DNA of 64,000 bases from an uncultured Acetatifactor sp. (GCA_910580225.1 CAJTXE010000016.1:20762-84761), one strand, 5' to 3'. Positions 24,524-33,696 are shown, numbered from the stretch's first letter. Numbers and translations are program-made. The notes: generated by a model not told the origin, from the sequence alone.

Positions 24524-25048
24524 CTACACAATCCAGACCGTATCCCTTATTCTGTCCACGGTTTCTTTCAGACACTGGCCGATACAGGCAAAGTCCTGCT
24601 TCGCCTGTATCGGATTCTGGACAATCAGGGCACTGCTCTGCTCAATTTTATGTATTAATTCCTCCAACTCCCGCATGGATTTTTCCTGCAGGGTCTCTGC
24701 CGGTTCCCTTTCAAGAAGGGCATCTTTATCCTGATTTTTCAGAATATTCTGTATTTTCTTCATATATGCTGTCAGACTGTCTTTTCTCCTGCCAAACTCA
24801 ATTTCTCTTTTCTCGTATTCAGATTTCTCTTCCTTCATCACATAGATCTCGTCTCTGTGAAGTATTTCCATATTTCTGGGTGAAAATACCTTGAAATCTT
24901 CCGGTTCTGCATCTCTGAAAACCTTCAATCTGGCGTCAATATCTCTGATACGCTTTTTATCTGTTTCCATCTGATTCTCTATATCAATAACTTCCTGTTT
25001 TAATTCCGATACTATTTCTTTTAATTCACGATAACTTTCCAGTTTCAC
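24524..25048 (-). CDS. coiled-coil protein resembling the remnant of a DegS/LiaS-like sensor kinase
   Basis: A 174-residue protein starting at GTG 25048 behind AAAGGAGAT; this start avoids overlap with the upstream GGDEF gene, which ends at 25080. Residues of about 1-100 are charged coiled coil. Residues of about 125-172 resemble the dimerisation helices of HisKA_3 kinases (LIHKIEQSSALIVQNPIQAK, LKETVDRIRDTV). The stretch that should hold the H-box (RDLHD-type) is missing, and the protein stops where the ATP-binding domain should begin. It has no membrane segment. With the neighbouring receiver lacking its Asp, the pair looks like a two-component system that has lost phosphotransfer on both sides. 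It may act by direct protein contact, or be decaying. The kinase origin is inferred from pattern recognition. Confidence 0.65.
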   Translation of the reverse strand: MKLESYRELKEIVSELKQEVIDIENQMETDKKRIRDIDARLKVFRDAEPEDFKVFSPRNMEILHRDEIYVMKEEKSEYEKREIEFGRRKDSLTAYMKKIQNILKNQDKDALLEREPAETLQEKSMRELEELIHKIEQSSALIVQNPIQAKQDFACIGQCLKETVDRIRDTVWIV

Positions 25049-25079
25049 TCTATGATCTCCTTTAAAAAAACACCTTCTC

Positions 25080-26447
25080 TTATCCCTCTTCCTGATAGAA
25101 AGTATAACCGCAGCGTCCGTTTTCCTTGGTTTTATACAAAGCGGTATCTGCCTTTTTATACAGACTTTCTTCAAATCCATTGGAAGAAAATGCGATTCCC
25201 ACACTGAGAGACACTTTGGGCATATCTTTTTCCGGGTTCAGCAAGATATTATTAATGTACTCCACCTTTTCCTGAATGACACTCTTCATTTCCTCTGTGG
25301 CATCGGTGATAATGACTGCGAATTCATCTCCTCCGATTCTTGCCGGATAGTCTGTGGCTCTGAAATTTTCTTCCAGAAGTTTCGCAACTTTCTTCAGTAC
25401 TTTATCCCCCATCTCATGTCCGTATTTATCATTCACCTGTTTAAATCTGTCCACATCCAGAATCATCAGAGCTATGGAAGATTGCTTTCCTTTTAAAAAC
25501 TGACGCAGCCTGTCGAAGGCCCCTCTGTTGATGATTCCTGTCAAAGCGTCATGTTCCGCCCGATAACTCAGCATTGCCTCGTTGGCTGTATTCAACTCAT
25601 ATATATTATTGTATGTCAGCGCCAGATATTTGAATTCATAAGAACCGGCCACATTTAATTTTTCCTTATCCTCTATATTTTCAATATAAATTTTCAGAGG
25701 TTTTATCACCAATACAATGATCAGGATAAACATAAATATATTTTCTATAAACAGAACACTGATCAATATCTGCTGCTGTCTCATGGTGTCTTTCAGGTCG
25801 GATGCTCTTTGCTGCTGTTTTCGAATGGTATCATCCACAATACTATCTACAAAGTAGGATATATTTTCCATAATCATTTCTTTTGATTCCTGATAAACCG
25901 ATCCAAATACAATCTCCTGTGCTCTGGCAATCATTCCTTCTGAACTTAACTTATAGTCCTCTTCTGTCAGTTCCATATTCCACACATCTTCCGGTATTCT
26001 GTGATCATCTATTCCATGAACCTGTGCAATCAGCCGCATAGCATAAATTTCATCTGTCATCAAACGATTGGAATAGTCCAGAGCCGTTTTTAAATATCCT
26101 GAAATTTCTTCACTGACACGAAATGTTCTCAACTGTTCCAACGCCAGGTCTCTCCTCTTGGTAACATAAACCTCTGTGAAATAATCTTCCACATATTCTG
26201 CATTCTGAGTCACTGTATACAGGCGCACCTGTTCTGTAAGATAATCCGATCCCTCTCGGATCAAGCCTGCGTTTTTCTCACAGGCTATATGGTCTTCTGT
26301 GGCGGATATCATGGCGTCATACCTGCGGGAAGCATGGATGGTAGCCCCGATCAGAAAACCATACAAAATGCAGGACACTATCATCATGTAGATATTAATA
26401 TTTTTGATTTTTATTCCTCTGACCTTTTTCTTCTCTTTTTGCTGCAT
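25080..26447 (-). CDS. membrane diguanylate cyclase (GGDEF) with extracellular sensor domain
   Basis: A 455-residue protein: membrane segment at about 18-38, an extracytoplasmic helical region at 40-225, a second membrane segment at 228-248, then a cytoplasmic GGDEF domain from about 290. The active-site motif GGDEF at 372-376 is intact, and RATD at 363-366, five residues before it, is the RxxD product-inhibition site. LDVDRFKQVNDKYGH near 330-344 supplies the metal-binding Asp and GTP contacts. It should make cyclic di-GMP from two GTP. No EAL domain is present. It lies 31 bp upstream of the kinase-remnant gene and the degenerate regulator, so the three may form one signalling unit, with the external domain as the only evident sensor. 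Confidence 0.9.
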   Translation of the reverse strand: MQQKEKKKVRGIKIKNINIYMMIVSCILYGFLIGATIHASRRYDAMISATEDHIACEKNAGLIREGSDYLTEQVRLYTVTQNAEYVEDYFTEVYVTKRRDLALEQLRTFRVSEEISGYLKTALDYSNRLMTDEIYAMRLIAQVHGIDDHRIPEDVWNMELTEEDYKLSSEGMIARAQEIVFGSVYQESKEMIMENISYFVDSIVDDTIRKQQQRASDLKDTMRQQQILISVLFIENIFMFILIIVLVIKPLKIYIENIEDKEKLNVAGSYEFKYLALTYNNIYELNTANEAMLSYRAEHDALTGIINRGAFDRLRQFLKGKQSSIALMILDVDRFKQVNDKYGHEMGDKVLKKVAKLLEENFRATDYPARIGGDEFAVIITDATEEMKSVIQEKVEYINNILLNPEKDMPKVSLSVGIAFSSNGFEESLYKKADTALYKTKENGRCGYTFYQEEG

Positions 26448-26503
26448 TTGATTTCAATTGTCCTCCCCATTTGAGATGCAAAATTGAACTAACCGTTATC
26501 ATT

Positions 26504-27226
26504 CTACAGAGGTTCTCTGCCGGGCAATCCGGCTTTTCTTGGATAGCCTGCCGGTGTAGGATTTTCTTTTTTTATCACGTAAAGACACCTGTGTATATCC
26601 GAATCCGGCAGCAAAAACTCTTCTTTTTTCTGCAGATATCCTCCCAAAAGAGCAATGGCTTTTTCCGCTTTACTCATTTCATCCAAACTGTTTTCAGATT
26701 TATAGGCAATAAAACAACCGCCGGGTTTTACAAAGGGAATACAGTATTCAGATAACGTGGAAAGATTTGCAACCGCCCTGGATACACACAGATCGAATTT
26801 CTCCCTCATCTTACCTGGTCTTGCCATATCCTCTGCCCTCCCATGAACAGCTTCCGCACCCTTCAACCCCAATTCCGCAATAACGGCGTTTAAAAACTGA
26901 ATTCTTTTATTCAAAGAGTCCAATAAAGTAACTCTGCATTCCGGGAATGCTATTTTTATGACAAGTCCAGGAAATCCGGCTCCGGTTCCCACATCCATCA
27001 AAGAAATCCGCATCTCTTTTCCATATGCTTTCACCAGACTTAAACTGTCCACAAAATGTTTTTTCATAACATCTTCATATTCTGTTATGGCTGTCAGATT
27101 CATCATCTGATTCCATTCTATCAGCATCTCATAATATCTAATAAACTGACTTTCCTGCTCCCTGGATATCGTAATTCCCAAAGCGTCCAGATCTGTCTGG
27201 AACTGAGCTGTCTCATAAATTTCCAT
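26504..27226 (-). CDS. rsmG: 16S rRNA (guanine527-N7)-methyltransferase RsmG
   Basis: A 240-residue Rossmann-fold methyltransferase. ATG at 27226 follows GGGAGG. The SAM-binding motif is LMDVGTGAGFPGLVIKIAFP, with TLLDSLNKRIQFLNAV and VSRAVANLSTLSEYC further on, all typical of RsmG (GidB). It methylates N7 of G527 in 16S rRNA, and loss gives low-level streptomycin resistance in many bacteria. In most Firmicutes it directly follows mnmG; here a small alarmone synthetase gene separates them. Confidence 0.95.
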   Translation of the reverse strand: MEIYETAQFQTDLDALGITISREQESQFIRYYEMLIEWNQMMNLTAITEYEDVMKKHFVDSLSLVKAYGKEMRISLMDVGTGAGFPGLVIKIAFPECRVTLLDSLNKRIQFLNAVIAELGLKGAEAVHGRAEDMARPGKMREKFDLCVSRAVANLSTLSEYCIPFVKPGGCFIAYKSENSLDEMSKAEKAIALLGGYLQKKEEFLLPDSDIHRCLYVIKKENPTPAGYPRKAGLPGREPL

Positions 27227-27297
27227 GAAAATACCTCCCATATTTCTTATTATACGGGAGGCATGAAAAATTAACAAGAGGAAACTGTATTAGAAAA

Positions 27298-27954
27298 CTA
27301 TTTCATATCCTGTATCTCTTCATAAATCTGCTGCATCTCCATATCCGCATGGAAGATGCTGTCTGCTATATTTGTCAGCCTTATTCTGGTAGAATCCGGT
27401 ACCTCAGCCTCTGTCTTATAACGCAGCTGGTGTTCCAGGCTGGCCCAGAAATCCATAGCTATGGTTCTCATCTGTATTTCCACAGGAATAATCTGTTTCT
27501 CAGATGATAAAAAAATAGGAATCGCAACTATCAGATGATAACTCCGATATCCGTTTGGTTTCGGATTGGCTATGTAGTCTTTCTCTCTTACAATCAGAAG
27601 ATCATCCTGCTTTTTCAGCATGTTCACTATCGCATAGATATCGTTGATATAGGAACAGATCACTCTGATTCCTCCGATATCCGTAATTTCATCTCTCATG
27701 GCCTCATATTCCAGAGGGAGTTTCTTCTGAAGCATCTTATTTAAAATACTGTCTCTTTTCTTCAGGCGGTGCGTAATATGCTGTATGGGATTTCTGTCCT
27801 TATTTAATTCAAATTCTTGACTCAGATTTTCCAGTTTGGTACAGATTTCCCGCATAGCACAGGAATAGAGCATGGTCATCTCCTTCACCTGCCAGAAGGT
27901 TGTCGGAAAACCTGCCGGCTGACCGCCAGTATCCATATTTCGTATTTTATCCAT
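27298..27954 (-). CDS. small alarmone synthetase (RelQ/YjbM type)
   Basis: A 218-residue protein with only a RelA/SpoT synthetase domain: DIGGIRVICSYINDIY, KDYIANPKPNGYRSYHLIV (the substrate-binding loop) and VEIQMRTIAMDFWASLEHQL. There is no hydrolase, TGS or ACT domain, and the length fits the RelQ class. It should transfer pyrophosphate from ATP to GTP or GDP to make (p)ppGpp. ATG at 27954 is preferred, with GGAGG 8 nt upstream; a TTG 15 nt earlier is possible. It is inserted between mnmG and rsmG in the same direction, an arrangement that would tie alarmone synthesis to translation-related genes. Confidence 0.9.
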   Translation of the reverse strand: MDKIRNMDTGGQPAGFPTTFWQVKEMTMLYSCAMREICTKLENLSQEFELNKDRNPIQHITHRLKKRDSILNKMLQKKLPLEYEAMRDEITDIGGIRVICSYINDIYAIVNMLKKQDDLLIVREKDYIANPKPNGYRSYHLIVAIPIFLSSEKQIIPVEIQMRTIAMDFWASLEHQLRYKTEAEVPDSTRIRLTNIADSIFHADMEMQQIYEEIQDMK

Positions 27955-28004
27955 ATTTCTTACCTCCAAAGTATTGATCAGTCATGTTATCCTTCTTTCC
28001 TTTT

Positions 28005-29897
28005 TTACTGTGTAAATTTCTCCAGATAGACCAGCAAAACAGAAATATCCGCCGGAGAGACCCCCGATATTCTGGAGGCTTGTCCAATGGACGCCGGCTG
28101 AAACTGTTTCAGCTTTTGTCTGGCTTCCAGTCTGAGAGAGGATACTTCATCATAATCGATTTCCTTGGGAATACGCTTTTTTTCCATCTTTTTAAACTGT
28201 TCCACCTGCCGTTTCTGTCTGACAATGTATCCTTCATATTTAATTTCAATTTCTACTTGTTCCAATACGCAGGGGGGCAGTTCCTTCCTGTCTTTATCAA
28301 TCTCCTCCAATATTTCATAGGAAAGCTCGGGACGGCACAGCAATTCCGCCAGGCTGGCTGCTGTTTTTAATAAAGAGCTTTCATGGGATTCCAGAAATTT
28401 CTGAACTTCCCTGTTGGCTCCCACATAGGTGTTCTTCAGACGATAGATTTCTGCTTCTATCAGCTTCCGCTTCTCTTCCAGCGCCTGATATTCTTCCAGA
28501 GATACCAGTCCTGCTTCATATCCTTTTTTTCCAAGACGCAGATCCGCATTGTCCTGCCGCAGAAGTAATCTGTATTCTGCCCGGGAAGTCATCATTCTGT
28601 AAGGTTCCCGATTCTCCTTTGTTACCAGATCATCTATCAATACTCCTGTATAGCCTTCGGACCTGTCAATCAGAAGAGGAGCTTTTCCCAAAATAGACAT
28701 GGCAGCATTCACACCGGCCACAAGTCCCTGACAGGCGGCTTCCTCATAACCGCTGCTTCCGTTAAACTGCCCGGCGCTGAACAATCCCTTCACAGATTTG
28801 AATTCCAGTGTGGCCTGGAGCTGCCCGGCATTGATACAATCGTATTCAATGGCATAGGCATTCCGAACAATCTTACAATGTTCCAGTCCCGGAACCGTCC
28901 GGTACATGGCAAGCTGTACATCTTCCGGCAGTGATGAAGACATACCGCTGATATACATTTCACCGGTATGAAGCCCTTCCGGTTCTATAAATACCTGATG
29001 TCTGTCCTTCTCCGAAAATTTTACCACCTTATCTTCAATAGAAGGACAGTATCTGGGGCCTGTGCCTTCAATAATTCCGGCATAAATGGGGGATCTGTCC
29101 AGATTGGCCCGAATGATTTCATGCGTCTTCTCATTGGTATAAGTCAACCAACAGGAGACCTGTTCCTTCTGCACACTTTCCGGGTCTGTGGAAAAAGAAA
29201 ACGGGGTAATCCTTTCATCTCCCAACTGCTCTTCCATTTTACTAAAATCAATACTTCTTTTATCCATTCTGGCAGGAGTCCCTGTCTTGAAACGACGGAG
29301 TTCAATTCCCATTTTCTTCAGAGAATCCGTCAGGTGAGTTGCAGCCTGAAGTCCGTTTGGCCCGGTATAAGTAATAGATTCCCCGCACAGACACCTGGCT
29401 CCCAGATAAGTTCCTGTACATAATACTACTGCCTTGCAGTCATAAAGAATTCCCGTGAATGTTTTTACTCCGGTTACTTTCTTCCCATTCTCTTCTTCCC
29501 ATAAAAGTTCACAGACTTCCGCCTGTTTAATCGTCAGGTGATCCTGATTTTCCAGAACCTTTCTCATGGCTCTGGAATACTCAGCCTTATCCGCCTGTGC
29601 GCGCAGAGAATGTACCGCAGGACCTTTTGATCTGTTCAGCATTTTGGACTGAATGAAAGTCCTGTCAATATTTTTTCCCATTTCCCCACCCAGGGCATCC
29701 AGTTCCCTCACCAAATGTCCCTTGGAAGATCCCCCCACGTTGGGATTGCAGGGCATCAAGGCAATGCTGTCTACACTTACCGTAAAAATAACCGTCTCCA
29801 GTCCAAGCCTTGCACAGGCAAGTGCTGCCTCACATCCCGCATGGCCGGCTCCTATTACACATACATCTACTTTTTCTCGATATTCCAATCTGTTCAT
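28005..29897 (-). CDS. mnmG: tRNA uridine-5-carboxymethylaminomethyl(34) synthesis enzyme MnmG
   Basis: A 630-residue FAD-dependent enzyme that works with MnmE to modify U34 of tRNAs. It has the N-terminal dinucleotide-binding motif VCVIGAGHAGCEAALA, the MnmG signatures CNPNVGGSSKGHLVRELDALGG and NGSSGYEEAACQGLVAGVNAA, and the C-terminal helical MnmE-binding region ending ISGVSPADISVLLVYLEK. Met at 29897 is chosen because it follows the mnmE stop by 5 bp; an earlier Met at 29918 would overlap mnmE. Confidence 0.96.
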   Translation of the reverse strand: MNRLEYREKVDVCVIGAGHAGCEAALACARLGLETVIFTVSVDSIALMPCNPNVGGSSKGHLVRELDALGGEMGKNIDRTFIQSKMLNRSKGPAVHSLRAQADKAEYSRAMRKVLENQDHLTIKQAEVCELLWEEENGKKVTGVKTFTGILYDCKAVVLCTGTYLGARCLCGESITYTGPNGLQAATHLTDSLKKMGIELRRFKTGTPARMDKRSIDFSKMEEQLGDERITPFSFSTDPESVQKEQVSCWLTYTNEKTHEIIRANLDRSPIYAGIIEGTGPRYCPSIEDKVVKFSEKDRHQVFIEPEGLHTGEMYISGMSSSLPEDVQLAMYRTVPGLEHCKIVRNAYAIEYDCINAGQLQATLEFKSVKGLFSAGQFNGSSGYEEAACQGLVAGVNAAMSILGKAPLLIDRSEGYTGVLIDDLVTKENREPYRMMTSRAEYRLLLRQDNADLRLGKKGYEAGLVSLEEYQALEEKRKLIEAEIYRLKNTYVGANREVQKFLESHESSLLKTAASLAELLCRPELSYEILEEIDKDRKELPPCVLEQVEIEIKYEGYIVRQKRQVEQFKKMEKKRIPKEIDYDEVSSLRLEARQKLKQFQPASIGQASRISGVSPADISVLLVYLEKFTQ

Positions 29898-29902
29898 AAA
29901 TA

Positions 29903-31327
29903 TTACTTTCCCATACAAAACTTTGAAAATATCTCTTCCACCAGATCGTCATCCACCTCTTCTCCGATAATCCGCCCCAAAGATGCATAGGCATCCATCA
30001 GATCAATGGAATAAAAATCCTCCGGCATTCCTTCCTCCAGGCTTTTTTCCACCAATATCAAAGAATTATAAGCCTCTTCCAGCGCTTTCTTATGCCTTAC
30101 ACTGGTTATTACGATTTCATTACTGCTTCCGATCTGTCCCTGAAAGAACATCTCCTTCACGGTTTCTTCAACGGTATCCATTCCGTTTCCTTCCTTAAAA
30201 GATGTATTTACAATGACAGTTTCCTGTTCTGTCATTTCCTCTTCCACTCCAGGCAGTTCCCCAAACAAATCTCTGATTTCCTCTTCTGTCACTCTGCCGT
30301 CCAGATCACTCTTATTCAGCAGAATGATCTTTTTCTTCTCCCGAATGAGAGATGCTATTTCCCTGTCATTCTCATCCAGATCAGTCGAAGCGTCCACCAC
30401 ATAGATAACCAAATCCGCGTCATCAGCATATTTTAAAGCCCTCTTCACTCCTATTTTTTCTATTGTATCTTCCGTCTCACGAATTCCTGCCGTATCTGCC
30501 ACATTCAGACAAAGATTTCCCAGCATAACTGTCTCCCGTAAAACATCTCTCGTCGTCCCTGCCACATCCGTTACAATGGCCCTTTCCTCCCCAACCAGAC
30601 AGTTCAGCAAGGAGGATTTTCCCACATTGGGCTTGCCCACGATCACCGTATTGATGCCTTCTTTCATCAACCTTCCGTTCTCCGCAGTATCGATCAAATA
30701 TCCGATACGACTCTTCAGAAGATCAATTTTCTCTGCCAGTTCATCTGGATATCCCTCCATGGTAAAATGTTCCGGATCATCCAACGCAGATTCTATTAAT
30801 GCTACTTCATGGAGTATGTCTCCCCGAAGCTGTCTGATTTCAGTTGAAAGAGTCCCTCTCAGCTGTTTTACGGAAGAAGCCAGCGCATATTCATTCTGGG
30901 ACCTGATCACATCCATTACAGCTTCTGCTCCTGCCAGATCTATCCTGCCGTTCAAAAAAGCCCGCCTAGTAAATTCTCCCGGTTCCGCCAGTCTGACACC
31001 GCATTTCAGGACTGTTTCCAGTATCCGGCGCATTACAAACACGCCGCCATGGCATTGAATCTCCACCGTATCTTCCCCGGTAAAGCTTTTCGGAGCTCTC
31101 ATTACCACAGCCATCACCTCATCAATACTGAAGTCCTTCTGGTAATCATATATATAACCGTAATATAACATACGGTTTTTCGCATTATTTAACACTTTCT
31201 TTCCTGATGGTGAACGGAATATTTCGTTTCCTGCTGCAAGGGCCTTTTCACCGCTGATCCGGATAATTCCAATTCCGGAATCCGTCATCCCTGTGGCAAT
31301 GGCCGCAATTGTGTCCTTTCTCTCCAT
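29903..31327 (-). CDS. mnmE: tRNA modification GTPase MnmE
   Basis: A 474-residue protein with the N-terminal folate-binding domain (DTIAAIATGMTDSGIGIIRISG), a helical domain, an inserted GTPase domain with P-loop GKPNVGKSSLLN near 227, DVAGTT and DTAGIRET switch elements and NKSD, and the C-terminal C-x-G-K motif (CMGK) whose Cys is part of the active site. With MnmG it installs the cmnm5 group at tRNA wobble U34. A terminator after jag separates it from the yidC operon, so mnmE-mnmG-relQ-rsmG is probably a transcription unit. Confidence 0.96.
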   Translation of the reverse strand: MERKDTIAAIATGMTDSGIGIIRISGEKALAAGNEIFRSPSGKKVLNNAKNRMLYYGYIYDYQKDFSIDEVMAVVMRAPKSFTGEDTVEIQCHGGVFVMRRILETVLKCGVRLAEPGEFTRRAFLNGRIDLAGAEAVMDVIRSQNEYALASSVKQLRGTLSTEIRQLRGDILHEVALIESALDDPEHFTMEGYPDELAEKIDLLKSRIGYLIDTAENGRLMKEGINTVIVGKPNVGKSSLLNCLVGEERAIVTDVAGTTRDVLRETVMLGNLCLNVADTAGIRETEDTIEKIGVKRALKYADDADLVIYVVDASTDLDENDREIASLIREKKKIILLNKSDLDGRVTEEEIRDLFGELPGVEEEMTEQETVIVNTSFKEGNGMDTVEETVKEMFFQGQIGSSNEIVITSVRHKKALEEAYNSLILVEKSLEEGMPEDFYSIDLMDAYASLGRIIGEEVDDDLVEEIFSKFCMGK

Positions 31328-31388
31328 ACAATCTGAACCTTCTCACCTCCTGATTCTCTGCCGAAACTCTCACAATCGCAACAACTGC

Positions 31389-31417
31389 AAAAACCGGATA
31401 TAAAAATATATCCGGTT
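31389..31417 (-). terminator. terminator of the rpmH-jag operon
   Basis: AACCGGATATA and TATATCCGGTT (31392-31417) form an 11-bp stem with a 4-nt loop. On the minus strand the stem is followed by TTTTT, directly after the jag stop at 31431. Confidence 0.88.
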
Positions 31418-31430
31418 CAGCATTTCGTTT

Positions 31431-32075
31431 TTATCTCTTGTAAGTAATAACAACTCTTCTGAAAGGTTCATCCCCTTCACTGTGCGTAGAGATATACTTA
31501 TCATTCTGTAATGTTGAATGAATAATCCTTCTCTCATAAGGATTCATGGGTTCCAAAGACACCGGTCTTCTGGTCTTCTTCACCTTATAGGCAATATTTT
31601 TGGCAAGATTCTCCAGGGTTTCTCTCCGTCTCTGACGGTAATTTTCCGTATCCACCTTTACCCGGATATATTCCTCCACCTCTCTGTTCACTACCAGAGA
31701 AACAAGGTACTGCAGAGAATCCAAAGTCTGTCCCCGTTTGCCGATCAGCACCCCCATCTCGTCTCCTGAGAGTTCAATGTCCATGCTCTTTCCTGCCTCA
31801 TCATAATTTACATCCATCTTCACCTGCATATTCATGGCGGCGAACACTTCATTTAAGAAATTTTTAGCGGCATCTTCAGCATTCACTTCCTCTATTTTGG
31901 CGGCAGCTCTGATCACTGCCGGTCTGGAACCAATTCCCAGAAATCCGCTGGAACCTTCCTCTATTACCTGGTAATCAAGTTTATCACTGGTTACACTCAA
32001 TTTTCTACAGGCTTCCGTGATAGCCTCATTTACTGTCTTGGCGGATACTTCAATAAATTGCTGTTCCTTCATCAT
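31431..32075 (-). CDS. jag: RNA-binding protein Jag (KhpB/EloR)
   Basis: A 214-residue protein: Jag-N domain at residues 1-55 (FIEVSAKTVNEAITEACRKL), a KH domain at about 85-160 with GVLIGKRGQTLDSLQYLVSL as the GxxG loop, and an R3H domain at the C terminus (RRPVSLEPMNPYERRIIH). The family binds RNA with KhpA and affects elongation and envelope growth in Gram-positives. ATG-ATG start behind AGGAGGGG; either Met may be used. It is the last gene of the rpmH-rnpA-yidD-yidC-jag operon. Confidence 0.94.
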   Translation of the reverse strand: MMKEQQFIEVSAKTVNEAITEACRKLSVTSDKLDYQVIEEGSSGFLGIGSRPAVIRAAAKIEEVNAEDAAKNFLNEVFAAMNMQVKMDVNYDEAGKSMDIELSGDEMGVLIGKRGQTLDSLQYLVSLVVNREVEEYIRVKVDTENYRQRRRETLENLAKNIAYKVKKTRRPVSLEPMNPYERRIIHSTLQNDKYISTHSEGDEPFRRVVITYKR

Positions 32076-32101
32076 TGTTTACCCCTCCTAAATCTATCCC
32101 A

Positions 32102-33442
32102 TTAATTCCTGTTATTATTTCTCTCGTTATAATCTCTGACCATGTTGGCTTTTTCCAGCATACTGCCCGGCTTTGCATTACTCCTGCTGTAAGTCCCCTG
32201 TGGCGTCACCCTGTCTTCATTCTGAGTCTGATCGAAAGCACCGGTACTTACATTTGCCTTATTCTGCATCGACGTATTTTTCTGTTGAATATTACGTGTA
32301 TTCATACTCGCATAAGCGTTCATGCGCTCCTGAGCCACTTTCATCTTCTCTATCTTTTTGGCGCTCTTGGCAGAATTCTTGGCAATGACCTGGTCGAAAT
32401 CCATTTTATCTATATGCTTATTGATCACGATCTGCTGAATACTTCTCACCACACTGCCGGCCACCCAGTACAGACCCATGCCTGCAGGGAAGGAGAAGCA
32501 GAACCATGCCGACATAAGAGGCATGAACATATTCATGGTCTTCATGGACGCTGCCATGGAAGAGGCTTTTTCATTTCCATTTGTAGGCTGCTGAGGCATC
32601 AGCTTTACGTTAATCCACTGAGTCACAGCAGACAATACCGGAATCATCACTGCACCAATGACGATTCCCCAGGCACCTACAGCCCAGGCACTCTTGATCA
32701 GCGCGCTGGGAGAATCTCCCATGTTCAGTCCCAGGAAATTATTATAAGTGTCTATCAACCCCCTTGTTGTGTCATTGCTCAGGATCAAATGTCCCTCATA
32801 GGTGAGCTGACTCAAACCATAGTGTTCGGAAATGGCAGCCAGATCCGTGGAAGACAATTTATTCAGTACATCAATGATACCGTTTGTCACATCTCCTTTT
32901 GCAATGGACTCGCCGTACATGTTTATCACATTCGTAATACTGTCAATGCCGGAATTCTGAAGAAAACCTCCATTGTCTACAGAAATGATGTGATCGGCCA
33001 GCACTTTAAAGGTATTGCCGATTTTAGTCACATAGGCCGGCATACGATAAATAACCTGATACAGTGCGAACAGAATCGGCATCTGAATCAACAGCTGTAA
33101 ACAGCTTCCGCTGGCAGATACCCCGTATTTCGCATATACCATCTGTATTTCCTGATTTTTCGCCATCAGGGCTTCCTGGTCTGATCTTCCTTTATATTTT
33201 GCCTCAATGGCCTGTATCTCAGGACTCATTTTTACCTGAAGTTTGGAAAATTTCTGTTGTTTGATATTTAAAGGCGTCATCAGAAGGTTTATCACAATGG
33301 TAAACAGAATGATGGCCAGACCGATATTCGGAATTCCGATAAAATCGATCACATAAAAGATTCCGTTCATGATCTTACCCAGCAGCCATGCGACCTGTCC
33401 AATGATGGGAGTCGTATTCTGGGTCAGTAATATTAGATTCAT
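32102..33442 (-). CDS. yidC: membrane protein insertase YidC/OxaA
   Basis: A 446-residue membrane protein of the Gram-positive YidC type. The first membrane segment is followed by the YidC core (GLAIILFTIVINLLMTPLNI, then the cytoplasmic helical hairpin KLQVKMSPEIQAIEAKYKG, and LIQMPILFALYQVIYRMP). The last membrane segments contain FSFPAGMGLYWVAGSVV. It inserts membrane proteins with or without SecYEG. An extracytoplasmic insert of about 100 residues between the second and third core helices (roughly 140-230), and a polar C-terminal tail of about 100 residues rich in Asn/Arg/Gln, add to the length. It sits in the conserved origin-proximal operon between yidD and jag. Confidence 0.95.
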   Translation of the reverse strand: MNLILLTQNTTPIIGQVAWLLGKIMNGIFYVIDFIGIPNIGLAIILFTIVINLLMTPLNIKQQKFSKLQVKMSPEIQAIEAKYKGRSDQEALMAKNQEIQMVYAKYGVSASGSCLQLLIQMPILFALYQVIYRMPAYVTKIGNTFKVLADHIISVDNGGFLQNSGIDSITNVINMYGESIAKGDVTNGIIDVLNKLSSTDLAAISEHYGLSQLTYEGHLILSNDTTRGLIDTYNNFLGLNMGDSPSALIKSAWAVGAWGIVIGAVMIPVLSAVTQWINVKLMPQQPTNGNEKASSMAASMKTMNMFMPLMSAWFCFSFPAGMGLYWVAGSVVRSIQQIVINKHIDKMDFDQVIAKNSAKSAKKIEKMKVAQERMNAYASMNTRNIQQKNTSMQNKANVSTGAFDQTQNEDRVTPQGTYSRSNAKPGSMLEKANMVRDYNERNNNRN

Positions 33443-33482
33443 TAATATTCTATCCTCTCAGTCAGCTTTGCCGGAACAGAAT

Positions 33483-33692
33483 TTATGGGACAGGATCAAA
33501 TCCTCCCTTGGAAAACGGATTACAGCGCAATATTCTCCATATCGCAAGAAAGCTTCCCCTGACAGCGCCGTATTTCTCTATTGCCTCCAGTCCATACCGG
33601 GAACAGCAGGGAATATAGGGGCATTTTGTTCTCTTCATGGGAGATATATACTTCTGATAAAATCTGATGCCGGCAATCAAAAATTTTTTCAT
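33483..33692 (-). CDS. yidD: membrane protein insertion efficiency factor YidD
   Basis: A 69-residue protein with the YidD signature: FYQKYISP, CPYIPCCSRYGLEAIEKYG and RILRCNPFSKGGFDPVP, including its conserved Cys residues. The family assists YidC-mediated insertion at the inner face of the membrane. Met at 33692 lies 4 bp after the rnpA stop; longer frames would overlap rnpA and are rejected. Confidence 0.93.
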   Translation of the reverse strand: MKKFLIAGIRFYQKYISPMKRTKCPYIPCCSRYGLEAIEKYGAVRGSFLAIWRILRCNPFSKGGFDPVP

Positions 33693-33696
33693 TTCT

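Noticed and set aside
25049..25204. N-terminal extension of the coiled-coil protein
   Set aside because: It would overlap the end of the GGDEF gene and reads as unrelated sequence; a GTG with AAAGGAGAT at 25048 explains the start better.
29898..29918. Upstream start of mnmG at 29918
   Set aside because: It would overlap mnmE; the Met at 29897 begins the usual family sequence 5 bp after the mnmE stop.
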